From positions 62,001-126,000 of the forward strand of contig CAJJMX010000001.1 of NCBI GenBank assembly GCA_905192935.1: a DNA stretch of 64,000 bases, read 5' to 3'. The DNA comes from an uncultured Mailhella sp. (lineage in GTDB: Bacteria > Desulfobacterota > Desulfovibrionia > Desulfovibrionales > Desulfovibrionaceae). This document shows, in pieces, positions 46,416 through 55,831 of this stretch. Each line of letters starts with the position of its first letter. Positions within the stretch are counted from its first letter, which is position 1. Both the position numbers and the translations under genes were made by a program. Below the pieces are notes generated by a model. That model had not been told where the DNA came from. It worked only from the letters and a program-made list of their open reading frames with translations, and did not search any database.

Positions 46416-49400
46416 TCAGCGGTGCACCACGCTGCGCGGACGCGTGCCGTCGGCCTGACTGAGCAGTCCGTCCTTTTCCATCTGCTCCACGAAGCGCGCC
46501 GCGCGATTGAATCCTATGCGGAAACGCCGCTGGAGCAGGGAGATGGACACCTTGCCGTTGTCCAGAACGAACTGAACGGCTTCGGCGTAAATGGGATCGT
46601 CCACGATTTCGTTGCCGCGGGACGCGGGCTGACCGAAATCCTCGGAAGCGTCGTCCGCATCGTCGTTGCCGAAGGCCGCAAAGTCCACCTTGTAGTTCGG
46701 CGGCTGCTGCTTCTTCCAGAATTCCACCACGGCGGACACTTCCTCGTCGCTGACGAAGGCGCCGTGCAGTCGCTGAAGCATGCCGCCGTTGGGCTTGAAG
46801 AGCATGTCGCCCATACCGAGCAGCTTTTCCGCACCGGCGCCGTCGATGATGGTGCGCGAATCCTGTCCGCTCGTCACCTTGAAGGCGATGCGGCAGGGGA
46901 AGTTCGCCTTAATAAGACCCGTGACCACATCCACGCTGGGGCGCTGGGTGGCTATGATGAGGTGAATGCCCGCCGCTCGTGCCAGCTGGGCCAGACGCAC
47001 GATGCTGCCTTCCACTTCCTTGCGCTTCACCATCATGAGGTCGGCAAGTTCGTCCACGATGATGACGAGGAACGGCATGTTGGACAGATCTTCCGGATCA
47101 CCGGTCTCCTCATCCACAGGCACGGGCCCGCCCGCCTCCACCAAGGCGCGCAGACGCGCCTGACGGTCGTTGTAGCCGGTGATGTTGCGCACCTTGACCT
47201 TGGAGAACAGCGAAAGACGCCTGTTCATCTCCTCGATGGCCCAGAGCAGGGCGTTCTTGGTAAGATCCATGTCCGTGACCACGGGATGCACGAGATGGGG
47301 AAGATCGGCGTACATGGAAAGTTCCACACGCTTGGGGTCCACCAGAATCATCTGCACTTCATCCGGACGGGCGCGATACAGGAGACTAAGAATGATGGCA
47401 TTCAGGCACACGCTCTTGCCCGCGCCGGTCGCGCCGGCCACCAGAAGGTGGGGCATCTTGGCAAGGTCTGCGGATACGGGATGGCCGCCGGTATCCTTGC
47501 CGAGCGCCACGGTAAGAAGCGACTTGGCCTGACGGAAGTTCTCGTTTTCCACGATCTCGCGGAAATGCACGGTGGTGCGCTTTTCGTTGGGCACTTCCAC
47601 GCCCACGGTATCGGTGCCCGGAACGGGCGCCTGCATGCGCACGGACACGGCCTTGAGCGACATGGCCAGATCGTTGGCCAGACTGGTGATGCGCGTCGCC
47701 TTGACGCCCGGGGCCGGACGCACCTCGAACATGGTGACCACGGGACCTGGCGTAATGCGGGCAAGCGAGGCGTTCACATTGAAATTTTTAAGACAGGTGA
47801 TGAGCGCGTTGCCCTGTCTGGCCAGCGTCATTTCATCAGGCCTGTTGGCCTTCTCGTCCTCAGGCAGGGGAGAGAGCAGATCAAGAGGCGGGAGCTGAAG
47901 AACCTTGCGCTTAGGCAGCGCCGCTGCCGGAGCGGCGGGTACGACGGCCTCAGCCTCGATTTTCTTCTGTTCGGCCATGGCTCCGGCCACGGCAGTGTTC
48001 ACGGAGTCATAGGCGGCATCCTTGTGTTCCTCCGCCGGGAAGGAGGAAGGAGCAGGTCTGGACATGAGCACGGGGGCGGAGGGAGCCGGAGAGCTCTGCG
48101 GCACGGAAGCCTGGGGCACGAAAGCGTCGGACGGCGCGGAAGAAGCCGGAGGCACCGTCACTGGGGAAGCCAGCACCACGGCGGGAAAATCCTCGGCGGA
48201 AACGGCGGGAGCGGCAGAGGAGAGCGCAGCCAGCGCCGAAGGCGACAAGTCTTCCTCCTCCGCGGCTTCGGCGGCGGAAGAAGGGACCGCGTCGACCTGC
48301 GACTCGGGCAAGTCTCCTGAATGAACAGGCTCCACGGAAGGCACGGCGACCGGCTCCGCAGGCAGATCTTCGGGCTCGCTCATGATAACGGGAGCGGCAG
48401 GGACCGCAGGCGGCACGGTCTGAGACTCAGAAAGCGCGGGCGTTTCGATAGGCTCTTCAAGCTCAAGGATGAAGTCGTCCTCTTCCTGCCCGGCCTGAGA
48501 AGCGGCCTCTCCGCTCCCGGCAGAAGAGGCAATCTGTCCGGACGCCTGAGCGTCGAAGACATCTGAAGGCAAAGCTTCCGGGACGACCTGCGTTTCGGCC
48601 GCAGGCAAAGAACTGCCGACTTTTTCCTGAGTCCCGGAGTCCTGCGGATGTTCCACGAGGCGCAGAAGATCGCTCAGATCCTCCTCCCTGATACCGGAAT
48701 CCGTGGGAGTCTGTTCGGAAACACGGGAGTTTTTCGTCCCGGAAATCATGTCGGGCATCTTGATTTCCAGCACCGGAGCCGGAGACGCGGACTCCTCCGC
48801 ATCCTTTTTCCTGCCGAACACGATATCCAGCACCGCACGCGGACGGACATTGCCGGAATGATCCTTCCCCCATCCGGCGACTCTCTCCGACAGGCGGGAA
48901 AGGGCCCTGGGAAGATGGGGCACGGGCAGATCATACGTGGTGCCGAAGGAAGGGATCTTCTTCATCACCCAGGCAATCGACGCGGAAACCAGGGTCAGCC
49001 AGGATATGCTGAAGGACAGCTCCATGGCGATGAGGAACACGAAGACCCACAAAAGAAACGATCCCAGGGGACTGAAGAAAAGATAGGAGACCGCAGAGAG
49101 CCACTGACCTCCGAGCCCGCCGCCGTGAATGCCGTGCAGGGAGACATCAAAGGTGCTGGCGGCAACGAGCACGCAGGAAAAAAGCATGAGATAGCCCAGC
49201 CAGCGGTACCACTTGAGCACCAGCCAGCGGGAAACGAGCCCCGCCCCCACGGCCAGAAAGAATATGACCCACAAAAAGGAGGCTATGCCGAAACAGTCCA
49301 CCAGAAAACCCGCCAGATAGGCGCCGAAGAGGCCTGCGGAATTCTGAACGGCGGAGGCGTCCATGCTGACGGCCTGATTGAAGGTGGGGTCACCGGCGTG

Positions 49401-49487
49401 GTAGCTCCAGAGACTGAGCAGCATGAGCAGACCGCAGAAAAGAAAGAGCAGTCCGAGCAGTTCGCGTACCAGTCTGTGTCCGTACAT
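46416..49487 (-). CDS. ftsK: DNA translocase FtsK
   Basis: Septum-anchored double-stranded DNA pump that clears and aligns chromosome termini and activates Xer recombination. In 1023 residues the N terminus has four membrane helices (first at about 10-28, last near 145-175). A low-complexity Ser/Pro/Ala/Glu linker follows (about 200-530). The motor has Walker A GATGAGKSVCLNA and Walker B-like LVIIVDELADLM. A C-terminal gamma winged helix (SISLLQRRFRIGFNRAARFVEQ, shown as two parts SISLLQRRFRIG and FNRAARFVEQ) reads polarity sequences. AAGGGGAT precedes ATG 49487. It is preceded by efp, with a terminator between. Confidence 0.97.
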   Translation of the reverse strand: MYGHRLVRELLGLLFLFCGLLMLLSLWSYHAGDPTFNQAVSMDASAVQNSAGLFGAYLAGFLVDCFGIASFLWVIFFLAVGAGLVSRWLVLKWYRWLGYLMLFSCVLVAASTFDVSLHGIHGGGLGGQWLSAVSYLFFSPLGSFLLWVFVFLIAMELSFSISWLTLVSASIAWVMKKIPSFGTTYDLPVPHLPRALSRLSERVAGWGKDHSGNVRPRAVLDIVFGRKKDAEESASPAPVLEIKMPDMISGTKNSRVSEQTPTDSGIREEDLSDLLRLVEHPQDSGTQEKVGSSLPAAETQVVPEALPSDVFDAQASGQIASSAGSGEAASQAGQEEDDFILELEEPIETPALSESQTVPPAVPAAPVIMSEPEDLPAEPVAVPSVEPVHSGDLPESQVDAVPSSAAEAAEEEDLSPSALAALSSAAPAVSAEDFPAVVLASPVTVPPASSAPSDAFVPQASVPQSSPAPSAPVLMSRPAPSSFPAEEHKDAAYDSVNTAVAGAMAEQKKIEAEAVVPAAPAAALPKRKVLQLPPLDLLSPLPEDEKANRPDEMTLARQGNALITCLKNFNVNASLARITPGPVVTMFEVRPAPGVKATRITSLANDLAMSLKAVSVRMQAPVPGTDTVGVEVPNEKRTTVHFREIVENENFRQAKSLLTVALGKDTGGHPVSADLAKMPHLLVAGATGAGKSVCLNAIILSLLYRARPDEVQMILVDPKRVELSMYADLPHLVHPVVTDMDLTKNALLWAIEEMNRRLSLFSKVKVRNITGYNDRQARLRALVEAGGPVPVDEETGDPEDLSNMPFLVIIVDELADLMMVKRKEVEGSIVRLAQLARAAGIHLIIATQRPSVDVVTGLIKANFPCRIAFKVTSGQDSRTIIDGAGAEKLLGMGDMLFKPNGGMLQRLHGAFVSDEEVSAVVEFWKKQQPPNYKVDFAAFGNDDADDASEDFGQPASRGNEIVDDPIYAEAVQFVLDNGKVSISLLQRRFRIGFNRAARFVEQMEKDGLLSQADGTRPRSVVHR

Positions 49488-49550
49488 TGATGATCCCCTT
49501 CACGCTTGAGTGAACCGTTCCGAAAAAATCCGGATGGCGTTTTTCTTCCG

Positions 49551-49599
49551 AAAAACGAAAGCGCTGCCGGAAGGGCGCGAAACGTCCTGCCGACAGCGC
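49551..49599 (-). terminator. Probable terminator after efp
   Basis: On the minus strand GCGCTGTCGG and CCGGCAGCGC pair over 10 positions (one G-T wobble) with a 19-nt loop, followed by TTTCGTTTTT. It lies 19 bases after the efp stop. Confidence 0.6.
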
Positions 49600-49617
49600 G
49601 AAAGGAAAGAGTGCGAA

Positions 49618-50175
49618 TTAATCGCGGCCGAGATATTCGCGGGTGCGGGTATCGACCTTGACGCGGTCGCCTTCGTTCACGAAAATCGGCACCTGAATGG
49701 TCACGCCGGTTTCCAGGGTGGCGGGCTTGGTCACGTTGGAAACGGTGTCGCCCTTCACGCCGGGTTCGGTCTTGACCACGGTCATGACGAGGCTCACGGG
49801 CACTTCGATGTCGATGGGCTGTCCGTTGTAGAGCAGCACGCGGCACTGCTGGGATTCCAGCAGCCAGTCGGCCTTGCCGTCGGTGTCGGCCACGGGCAGG
49901 GAAATCTGCTCGTAGGTGGTCATGTCCATGAAGATGAGGTCGTCGCCTTCACGGTACAGGTACTGCATGTCGCGCTGTTCCATATCGGGCTTGCCCACCT
50001 TTTCGCCGGAGCGGAAGGTGTTGTCCACCACGCGGCCGTTCAGGATGTTGCGCAGCTTGGTGCGCACCATGGCGCCGCCCTTGCCGGGCTTGAAGTGCTG
50101 GAATTCAACGATTTCGTAAGGAGTGCCGTCGATCTCGATCTTCAGGCCGCGGCGAAAGTCAGTAGTGGAATACAT
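49618..50175 (-). CDS. efp: Elongation factor P
   Basis: Rescues ribosomes stalled at polyproline stretches. The 185 residues have three OB-like domains. The modification loop near the N terminus reads [14 protein letters not shown], so Lys32 is the residue that is beta-lysylated or otherwise modified in many bacteria. No EpmA/EpmB or other modifying enzyme is in the window. ATG 50175 has GGAGG upstream. It is divergent from engB. Confidence 0.97.
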   Translation of the reverse strand: MYSTTDFRRGLKIEIDGTPYEIVEFQHFKPGKGGAMVRTKLRNILNGRVVDNTFRSGEKVGKPDMEQRDMQYLYREGDDLIFMDMTTYEQISLPVADTDGKADWLLESQQCRVLLYNGQPIDIEVPVSLVMTVVKTEPGVKGDTVSNVTKPATLETGVTIQVPIFVNEGDRVKVDTRTREYLGRD

Positions 50176-50393
50176 GATGCCTCCAGGCAAAAATATGATT
50201 TTTTTGGTAAAAATTTCAAGGTGGAAAAGATGGATCCCGCCTTGTTCCTCCCTTGGGGGAGGATCCGCCCCGTCCTGCGGGGCGCCTGCGGAATATTTGC
50301 CTTTTCCGCCCAAGCAGGCTAATCTCGGCTCTTTCCGCAAAGCAAGATATATTGTCCGATTGAGCCTCACTTTGTCAACTCGGGAGCAGCGCC

Positions 50394-51059
50394 ATGACCG
50401 ACCCGTCCGCCGAAAAAAACAGATCTTCCGAACCCGTGCTGGAACTTCTGGCCACGCTCTACACACTGGAGCAGCTGGAAGACGCCTCGCACGACATGCC
50501 GCAGATAGCGCTTGCCGGACGCTCCAACGTAGGCAAGTCTTCGCTCATCAACGCGCTTGCCCGCAGAAAAAAGCTGGCCAAGGTGAGTTCCGAACCCGGA
50601 AAGACCCGCTCGGTGAATCTTTTTCTGGTCAGACCCGACGGCTTCTGTCTCACGGACCTGCCGGGCTACGGCTACGCGAGACGCGGCCACGAGGAGCGGA
50701 AGAACTGGGCTGCGCTCATCCAGAAATATCTTGAGGAAACCCGGACGCTGCGGGCTCTCGCGCTTCTCATAGACTGCCGTATTCCCGTGCAGGCGTCAGA
50801 CCGCATGATGGCCGACTTCGCGAGGTCGAGAAAGCTTCCGGTCATTGCCGTGCTCACCAAGGCCGACAAGTGCACGCTGAAGGAACGCTCCTCTCAGCAG
50901 AAGACCTGGGAGGCCATACTCGGCGGCCAGAAGCCCGTGGTGGTTTCCGCCGTCACGAAGCTCGGCCTGGATGAACTTTGGAGACGCCTGCGCGAAGCCG
51001 GAGCGCCCGACGACACGTCTTCCCCTTCCGACGACAACGACGCTCCCGCCGCAGACTGA
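50394..51059 (+). CDS. engB: Ribosome-biogenesis GTPase EngB (YihA/YsxC)
   Basis: Essential small GTPase of 50S subunit assembly, 221 residues. The G motifs are clear: G1 GRSNVGKSS, the switch region [10 protein letters not shown]3 DLPGYGYA and G4 TKADK. The last about 20 residues are an acidic, Ser/Asp-rich extension ([13 protein letters not shown]) not needed for the fold. GGGAG lies before the ATG. The PcrA-like helicase gene begins seven bases after its stop. Confidence 0.95.
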   Translation: MTDPSAEKNRSSEPVLELLATLYTLEQLEDASHDMPQIALAGRSNVGKSSLINALARRKKLAKVSSEPGKTRSVNLFLVRPDGFCLTDLPGYGYARRGHEERKNWAALIQKYLEETRTLRALALLIDCRIPVQASDRMMADFARSRKLPVIAVLTKADKCTLKERSSQQKTWEAILGGQKPVVVSAVTKLGLDELWRRLREAGAPDDTSSPSDDNDAPAAD

Positions 51060-51066
51060 TCCCATC

Positions 51067-53397
51067 ATGCTCGATTTGTCCATTCTCAACGATGCCCAGA
51101 AAGAGGCCGTCACCGCACCGGAAGGCCCCATGCTCGTCATCGCCGGTGCAGGCTCCGGAAAGACCCGCACCATAGTCTACCGTCTGGCGTGGCTGGCCGA
51201 ACACGGCCTCGACCCTCATTCCATGCTGCTGCTCACCTTCACGCGCAAGGCCTCGCAGGAAATGCTGCACAGGGCCGCAGGTCTTCTGGACCATCAGCTT
51301 CTCGGCGTGCAGGGCGGCACCTTCCACAGCTTTGCGTTCTCCATCCTGCGCCGCTTCAGCCCGGACTGGACGGGAGGATCCCTCACCGTCATGGACACCG
51401 CCGACAGCACCGCCGCCATACAGACCTGCAAGGAAAATCTGAAAATCGGCAAGGGCGACCGCAGCTTTCCGCGCACGCAGGCCGTGCTCGGCCTGCTCAG
51501 CAAGGCGCGCAACAAGGAAATGGAACTTGAAGAGGTGCTGCGCCGCGAGGCCCAGCATCTTCTGCCGCACGCCTCGGATCTCGTGGAGCTCGGCGAAGCC
51601 TACCGCAAATACAAGCGCGAACACGCGCTCATGGACTACGACGATCTGCTCTTCGAGCTCGAGCAGCTCTTCATCGACAAGCCCGACGTGCTTCAGGCGC
51701 AGAAGATGCGCTTTTCCCAGATCATGGTGGACGAATATCAGGACACCAACAAGGTTCAGGCTCGTCTTGTGCGCATGCTGGCCGGAGAAGAGGGCAACAT
51801 CATGGCCGTGGGCGACGACGCCCAGTCCATCTACGCCTTCCGCGGCGCGACGGTGCACAACATCCTCGACTTTCCCAAGCTCTTTCACAACACGCGCATC
51901 ATCCGGCTGGAAGAGAACTACCGCTCCGTGCAGCCCGTGCTCGACATCGCCAACAGTCTTCTGGCCAACACCACGGAAGGCTACCGCAAGCACCTCTTTT
52001 CCCGCCGTCCCGTGCCTTCGGAAGCGGCCGTCACGCTGTACCGTCCCCTCAGCGACAAAACGCAGGCCCAGCTTGTGGCAAGGCGCGTCGAAGAGCTGCT
52101 TTCCACGGTCCCTGCGCGGGAAATAGCCGTGCTGTTCCGTTCCGGCTATCAGTCCTACAACGTGGAACTGGAACTCAACAAGCGCGGCATAGGCTTCCGC
52201 AAGTACGGCGGCCTCCGCTACGCCGAAGCCGCCCACGTGAAGGACGTCATGGCCTTCGCCCGTCTGGTGAACAATCCTCTGGATCTGCCGTCCTTCGACC
52301 GCATCGCCGCTCTTTCCCGGGGCATAGGTCCGAAGACGTCGCGCAAGCTCTTCGCTCTGGCTGGAGGCGGCGACGAGGATGCGCTCAAAAAGGCCTGCTC
52401 GCGCTGGCCTGACTTTCTCGAAAACATGGAGCTCATCGCCCGGCTGAGAGTGACGCAGCCCCGCCCCGAGGAAGTGATCGACAGCATTCTCGAACACTAC
52501 CGGCCGAAAATGGAGGAGCTCTTTCCCGACGACTGGCCCCGGCGACTCCAGGGCCTTGAGGAAATGTCCACCATCGCCTCCTCCTACGAGGATCTGCAGC
52601 TCTTCATCGCCGACATTTCTCTGGACAGCCCGGAGGAGGCCCCGGAAGACGAGGACGGAGATCAGAAGATCACCCTGTCCACCGTCCATTCCGCCAAGGG
52701 CCTCGAGTGGTCTGCCGTGCTCATCATCGATCTTGTGGAAGACCGCTTTCCCTCCCGCCACGCGCTGGTGCGGCCCGAAGACTTTGAGGAAGAGCGTCGT
52801 CTCATGTATGTGGCCTGCACGCGCGCCAAGGACACGCTCGATCTTTTCGTGCCGCTCAGTCTCTACAGCCGCAGCTCCGGCGGACAGGAACCCGCCTCGC
52901 CGAGTCCCTTCATCCGGGAGCTCTCCACGGATACGCTGGACGAGATCTACGAAAACTACGGCGGCGCGCTCTCTAGACGCCGCATAAAGGAAGCTCCGCA
53001 GTCTGCTCCGGTCTTCGGAGGTTCGTTCTCCCGGGAACATCGCCGCTCCTGGCACTGGAACGAGGACGGCGAAGAAGAGACGAATTCCTTCCGCAGCCGC
53101 AGCAAGAACGACGATGACGACTGGCCGCCCCGCGACAGGGATTTCGAAGCGTCGCCCCGCTCGCGCGAAGACGCCGACGACGCCTACATGGCCGCCGTGC
53201 GCGACGCTCTGAGAAGCGGACGGGAGCTGGAAGAAAGCCCGGATACAAAACCCGTGAAGAAGAAACTCGGCTTCTGCCGCCATCGTCTGTTCGGCCGCGG
53301 CAAGATCGTGGAGGAAATTCCGCCGGACAAATACCGGGTGAACTTTCCGGGACTCGGCCTGAAGATCATACTCGCCGATTATCTCACTCTGGAGTAG
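51067..53397 (+). CDS. pcrA: UvrD/PcrA-type superfamily 1 DNA helicase
   Basis: ATP-driven 3'-5' DNA helicase for repair, replication restart and removal of RecA. The 776 residues contain motif I AGAGSGKT, motif II VDEYQDTN, motif III GDDAQSIYAFRGA, and the C-terminal VHSAKGLEW and RRLMYVACTRAKDTL motifs. A charged linker (about 640-730) leads to a small beta-rich C-terminal piece (FGRGKIVEEIPPDKYRV), which resembles the Tudor-like domain by which PcrA binds RNA polymerase. PcrA and UvrD are hard to tell apart; that tail favours the PcrA form. ATG 51067 is seven bases after engB; its ribosome site is weak, so coupling to engB is likely. Confidence 0.93.
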   Translation: MLDLSILNDAQKEAVTAPEGPMLVIAGAGSGKTRTIVYRLAWLAEHGLDPHSMLLLTFTRKASQEMLHRAAGLLDHQLLGVQGGTFHSFAFSILRRFSPDWTGGSLTVMDTADSTAAIQTCKENLKIGKGDRSFPRTQAVLGLLSKARNKEMELEEVLRREAQHLLPHASDLVELGEAYRKYKREHALMDYDDLLFELEQLFIDKPDVLQAQKMRFSQIMVDEYQDTNKVQARLVRMLAGEEGNIMAVGDDAQSIYAFRGATVHNILDFPKLFHNTRIIRLEENYRSVQPVLDIANSLLANTTEGYRKHLFSRRPVPSEAAVTLYRPLSDKTQAQLVARRVEELLSTVPAREIAVLFRSGYQSYNVELELNKRGIGFRKYGGLRYAEAAHVKDVMAFARLVNNPLDLPSFDRIAALSRGIGPKTSRKLFALAGGGDEDALKKACSRWPDFLENMELIARLRVTQPRPEEVIDSILEHYRPKMEELFPDDWPRRLQGLEEMSTIASSYEDLQLFIADISLDSPEEAPEDEDGDQKITLSTVHSAKGLEWSAVLIIDLVEDRFPSRHALVRPEDFEEERRLMYVACTRAKDTLDLFVPLSLYSRSSGGQEPASPSPFIRELSTDTLDEIYENYGGALSRRRIKEAPQSAPVFGGSFSREHRRSWHWNEDGEEETNSFRSRSKNDDDDWPPRDRDFEASPRSREDADDAYMAAVRDALRSGRELEESPDTKPVKKKLGFCRHRLFGRGKIVEEIPPDKYRVNFPGLGLKIILADYLTLE

Positions 53398-53399
53398 GC

Positions 53400-54407
53400 A
53401 TGAGCATCGCCAGCGAAGACGACATCCTCGGCCTTGTCGGCCGCTTTTTTCCCGTCGAACACCCCTCGCTTCTGCTCGGCCGCGGCGACGACTGCGCCGT
53501 GCTGAAAAGGGGCGGCCCTCTCGCCGTGACCACCGACATCTTTGCCGAGGACACGCATTTTCGCAGACGCTACTTCACGCCCTTCGACATCGGCTTCAAG
53601 TCCGCGGCCGTGAACGTGAGCGACGTCTGCGCAAGCGGAGCCCGCCCCTCCGGCCTTTCCCTCGGACTCACGCTCACGGGCCGCGAGGACGAATCCTGGC
53701 TTTCCGGATTCTGCGAAGGCCTGAAGACCGTGTGCGACAGGCATGACCTTGCCCTATCCGGCGGTGATCTCACAAGATCCTCCCTCATCAACGTCTGCGT
53801 GACGGCCTGGGGAGAGCTGCCGGAAGAACTGCCTCAGGGCCTTCGCCGCGGCGTGGCCGAAGAAGGAGACCTCATCTTTCTTGCCGGAACCGCGGGCCTT
53901 GCGCGTCTCGGCCTCACGCTTCTTGAGGCCTCTGCCGGGCAGGATGAAGTCCGGCAGGTGAAGGCCGACTGGCCGCATGCCTGCGCAAGGCACCTCAGGC
54001 CGGAGCCTCTGGTCTCCGACGGCACGGCGCTCTCGCGCCTTGCCGTGGAGCACGACGCCGGGGACCGCATCGGCCTCATGGATGTTTCCGACGGACTTGC
54101 CCGGGATCTGCCGCGTCTTCTGGCAAGAAGCAGAACCGGCCTCGGCGCGGACATTTCCCTGCCCGCAGATTCGCTCGACGAAGAGATTCTGCGCTACGCC
54201 GAAAAAAAGGGCGTCGACGCTTCCTCCTTCGCCTTCGACGGCGGCGAGGACTACGCCCTGGTCGGAACATGCCCGGAAAATCTGTGGCAAAAAATCTCCG
54301 AAGCGCTGCGCTCTCCCGTGCGCGTTCTCGGACGGGTAAGAAAGGGAGAAATCACCCTCAACGGGAAAAGGCCCTCCTCGGCAGGCTTCGACCACTTTTC
54401 CCGCTGA
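53400..54407 (+). CDS. thiL: Thiamine-monophosphate kinase
   Basis: Last step of thiamine diphosphate synthesis, phosphorylating thiamine monophosphate. The 335 residues follow the ThiL/PurM fold: GRGDDCAVL (Mg-ATP Asp pair), TTDIFAEDTHF, a dimer-interface NVSDVCASGARP, MDVSDGLARDL and FDGGEDYALVG. It starts two bases after the helicase stop with GGAG immediately upstream, so the three genes engB-pcrA-thiL form one transcription unit. No TPP riboswitch is visible. Confidence 0.95.
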   Translation: MSIASEDDILGLVGRFFPVEHPSLLLGRGDDCAVLKRGGPLAVTTDIFAEDTHFRRRYFTPFDIGFKSAAVNVSDVCASGARPSGLSLGLTLTGREDESWLSGFCEGLKTVCDRHDLALSGGDLTRSSLINVCVTAWGELPEELPQGLRRGVAEEGDLIFLAGTAGLARLGLTLLEASAGQDEVRQVKADWPHACARHLRPEPLVSDGTALSRLAVEHDAGDRIGLMDVSDGLARDLPRLLARSRTGLGADISLPADSLDEEILRYAEKKGVDASSFAFDGGEDYALVGTCPENLWQKISEALRSPVRVLGRVRKGEITLNGKRPSSAGFDHFSR

Positions 54408-54433
54408 AGGCCGGATCTTCATACAGGCTTCAC

Positions 54434-54461
54434 ACTGACCGCCTATCATCTGCCGGTCAGT
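54434..54461 (+). terminator. Weak hairpin after thiL
   Basis: ACTGACCG and CGGTCAGT form an 8-bp stem with a 12-nt loop in the short gap before mgsA. There is no T-run, so it may only partly reduce read-through. Confidence 0.35.
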
Positions 54462-54509
54462 CAAATCATAGTGCACGCCGGACGAGCCGGCCAGAAAAGT
54501 GAGGAACAC

Positions 54510-54950
54510 ATGGAAAAGACCGTGAATGCCACCAAGCACATTGCTCTCATCGCCCACGACAACATGAAGGAAAGCCTCATCGAGTGGTGCGCGGAGCACA
54601 GTCAGATTCTCTCCCGGCATTTTCTCTGCGGAACCGGCACCACGGCACGCCTCATCAATGAAAAAACGGGACTTCCCGTGACGCCCTACCTGAGCGGCCC
54701 GCTCGGCGGCGATCAGCAGATAGGCGCACAGGTGGCCGAAGGACACGTCGACATCATCATCTTCTTCTCCGATCCGCTCACGGCACAGCCCCATGATCCC
54801 GACGTGAAGGCGCTGCTGCGCATCGCGCAGGTCTACGATGTGCCCATCGCCAACAACCGCGCCACGGCAAACTACATCATCACCTCGCCGCTTTTCAGCG
54901 AAAGCTACTCCTACACGCCCCACATCCATTTCCCGCAGAGAAACAACTAG
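54510..54950 (+). CDS. mgsA: Methylglyoxal synthase
   Basis: Converts dihydroxyacetone phosphate to methylglyoxal, a bypass of lower glycolysis used when phosphate is short. The 146 residues have the phosphate-binding GTGTTARLI, the catalytic segment SGPLGGDQQIGA, FFSDPLTAQPHDPDVKALLR and PIANNRATANYII. ATG 54510 has GAGGAACAC upstream; an earlier in-frame GTG (54471) would add 13 residues. It stands between thiL and a bidirectional terminator. Confidence 0.96.
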   Translation: MEKTVNATKHIALIAHDNMKESLIEWCAEHSQILSRHFLCGTGTTARLINEKTGLPVTPYLSGPLGGDQQIGAQVAEGHVDIIIFFSDPLTAQPHDPDVKALLRIAQVYDVPIANNRATANYIITSPLFSESYSYTPHIHFPQRNN

Positions 54951-55027
54951 GATGACCCTTTGCCTTTGACGGACACGGCCTGAACACAGGAACTGCACTC
55001 CTGCGCATCTTCCGCAAAAGGCATGAA

Positions 55028-55058
55028 AAAGCCCCGCCTTCCATGAAGGCGGGGCTTT
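55028..55058 (+). terminator. Bidirectional intrinsic terminator between mgsA and rdgB
   Basis: AAAGCCCCGCCTTC and GAAGGCGGGGCTTT form a 14-bp stem with a 3-nt loop. On the minus strand five Ts follow, making it a strong terminator for rdgB; on the plus strand three Ts follow. Confidence 0.88.
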
Positions 55059-55104
55059 GACTTCATCTCGCAGGCGAGAAAGCGCCGCGGGCATAAAAGC
55101 GTCA

Positions 55105-55740
55105 TCAGACGCTCTCACGCACCTCCAGCTTCTCAAGCAGCTTCTTCAGAGCCTTGCCCCTGTGGCTGCGGGCCATCTTCTCCTCGCGGGAAAGTTCCGC
55201 GCCCGTGCGGCCGCTTGCCGGATCGATGAACAGCGGATCATAGCCGAACCCGTTGCTTCCCGAAGGCTTTTCCGCAATGCGCCCTTCCCACGCACCGCTC
55301 ACCACGATGTCTTCCGGTCTGTTCTCCCACGAAGAAGGGTACACCATGGCCATGCAGCAGCGAAAACGCGCGGTCCGCTTTTCCGCGCTCACGCCTTCAA
55401 GTTCGGCAAGAAGCTTTCTGTTGTTGCGTTCATCCGTGCTTTCTCCCTCGACTTCGGGCCAGTCAAGGCTGTAGCGGGCCGAATACACGCCGGGAGCCCC
55501 GCCGAGCGCGTCCACCTCTATGCCGGAATCGTCGGCCACGGCCGGAACGAGCAGCGCATCGGCCACGGCGCGGGCCTTGATGAGCGCGTTTTCCTCAAAG
55601 GTGGAACCGGTTTCCGCCACTTCGGGGAAGTCGTCGGGCAGGCTCTGCACATCGAATCCGAAGCGGGCCAGTGGGGTGCGAAGTTCCCTCACCTTGCCCT
55701 GATTCCGGGTGGCGAGAATAAGCGTCTGGGGGCGTATCAT
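55105..55740 (-). CDS. rdgB: XTP/dITP diphosphatase (RdgB/HAM1)
   Basis: Hydrolyses deaminated purine nucleoside triphosphates (XTP, ITP, dITP) to keep them out of nucleic acids. The 211 residues have ATRNQGKVREL at the N terminus, then TGSTFEENALIKA and the signature DDSGIEVDALGGAPGVYSAR with metal-binding acids, and FGYDPLF near the C terminus. AAGGAG is correctly placed before ATG 55740. It is divergent from rimO with about 90 bases between starts. Confidence 0.96.
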   Translation of the reverse strand: MIRPQTLILATRNQGKVRELRTPLARFGFDVQSLPDDFPEVAETGSTFEENALIKARAVADALLVPAVADDSGIEVDALGGAPGVYSARYSLDWPEVEGESTDERNNRKLLAELEGVSAEKRTARFRCCMAMVYPSSWENRPEDIVVSGAWEGRIAEKPSGSNGFGYDPLFIDPASGRTGAELSREEKMARSHRGKALKKLLEKLEVRESV

Positions 55741-55831
55741 GGGGGTCTCCTTGCCGAATGGCTGTTTTCATGGCAAAAAGGGATATCTCAGGCCAGTCCT
55801 GTTGACAAGTCCAGGCCTGCTCGAAGGTAGT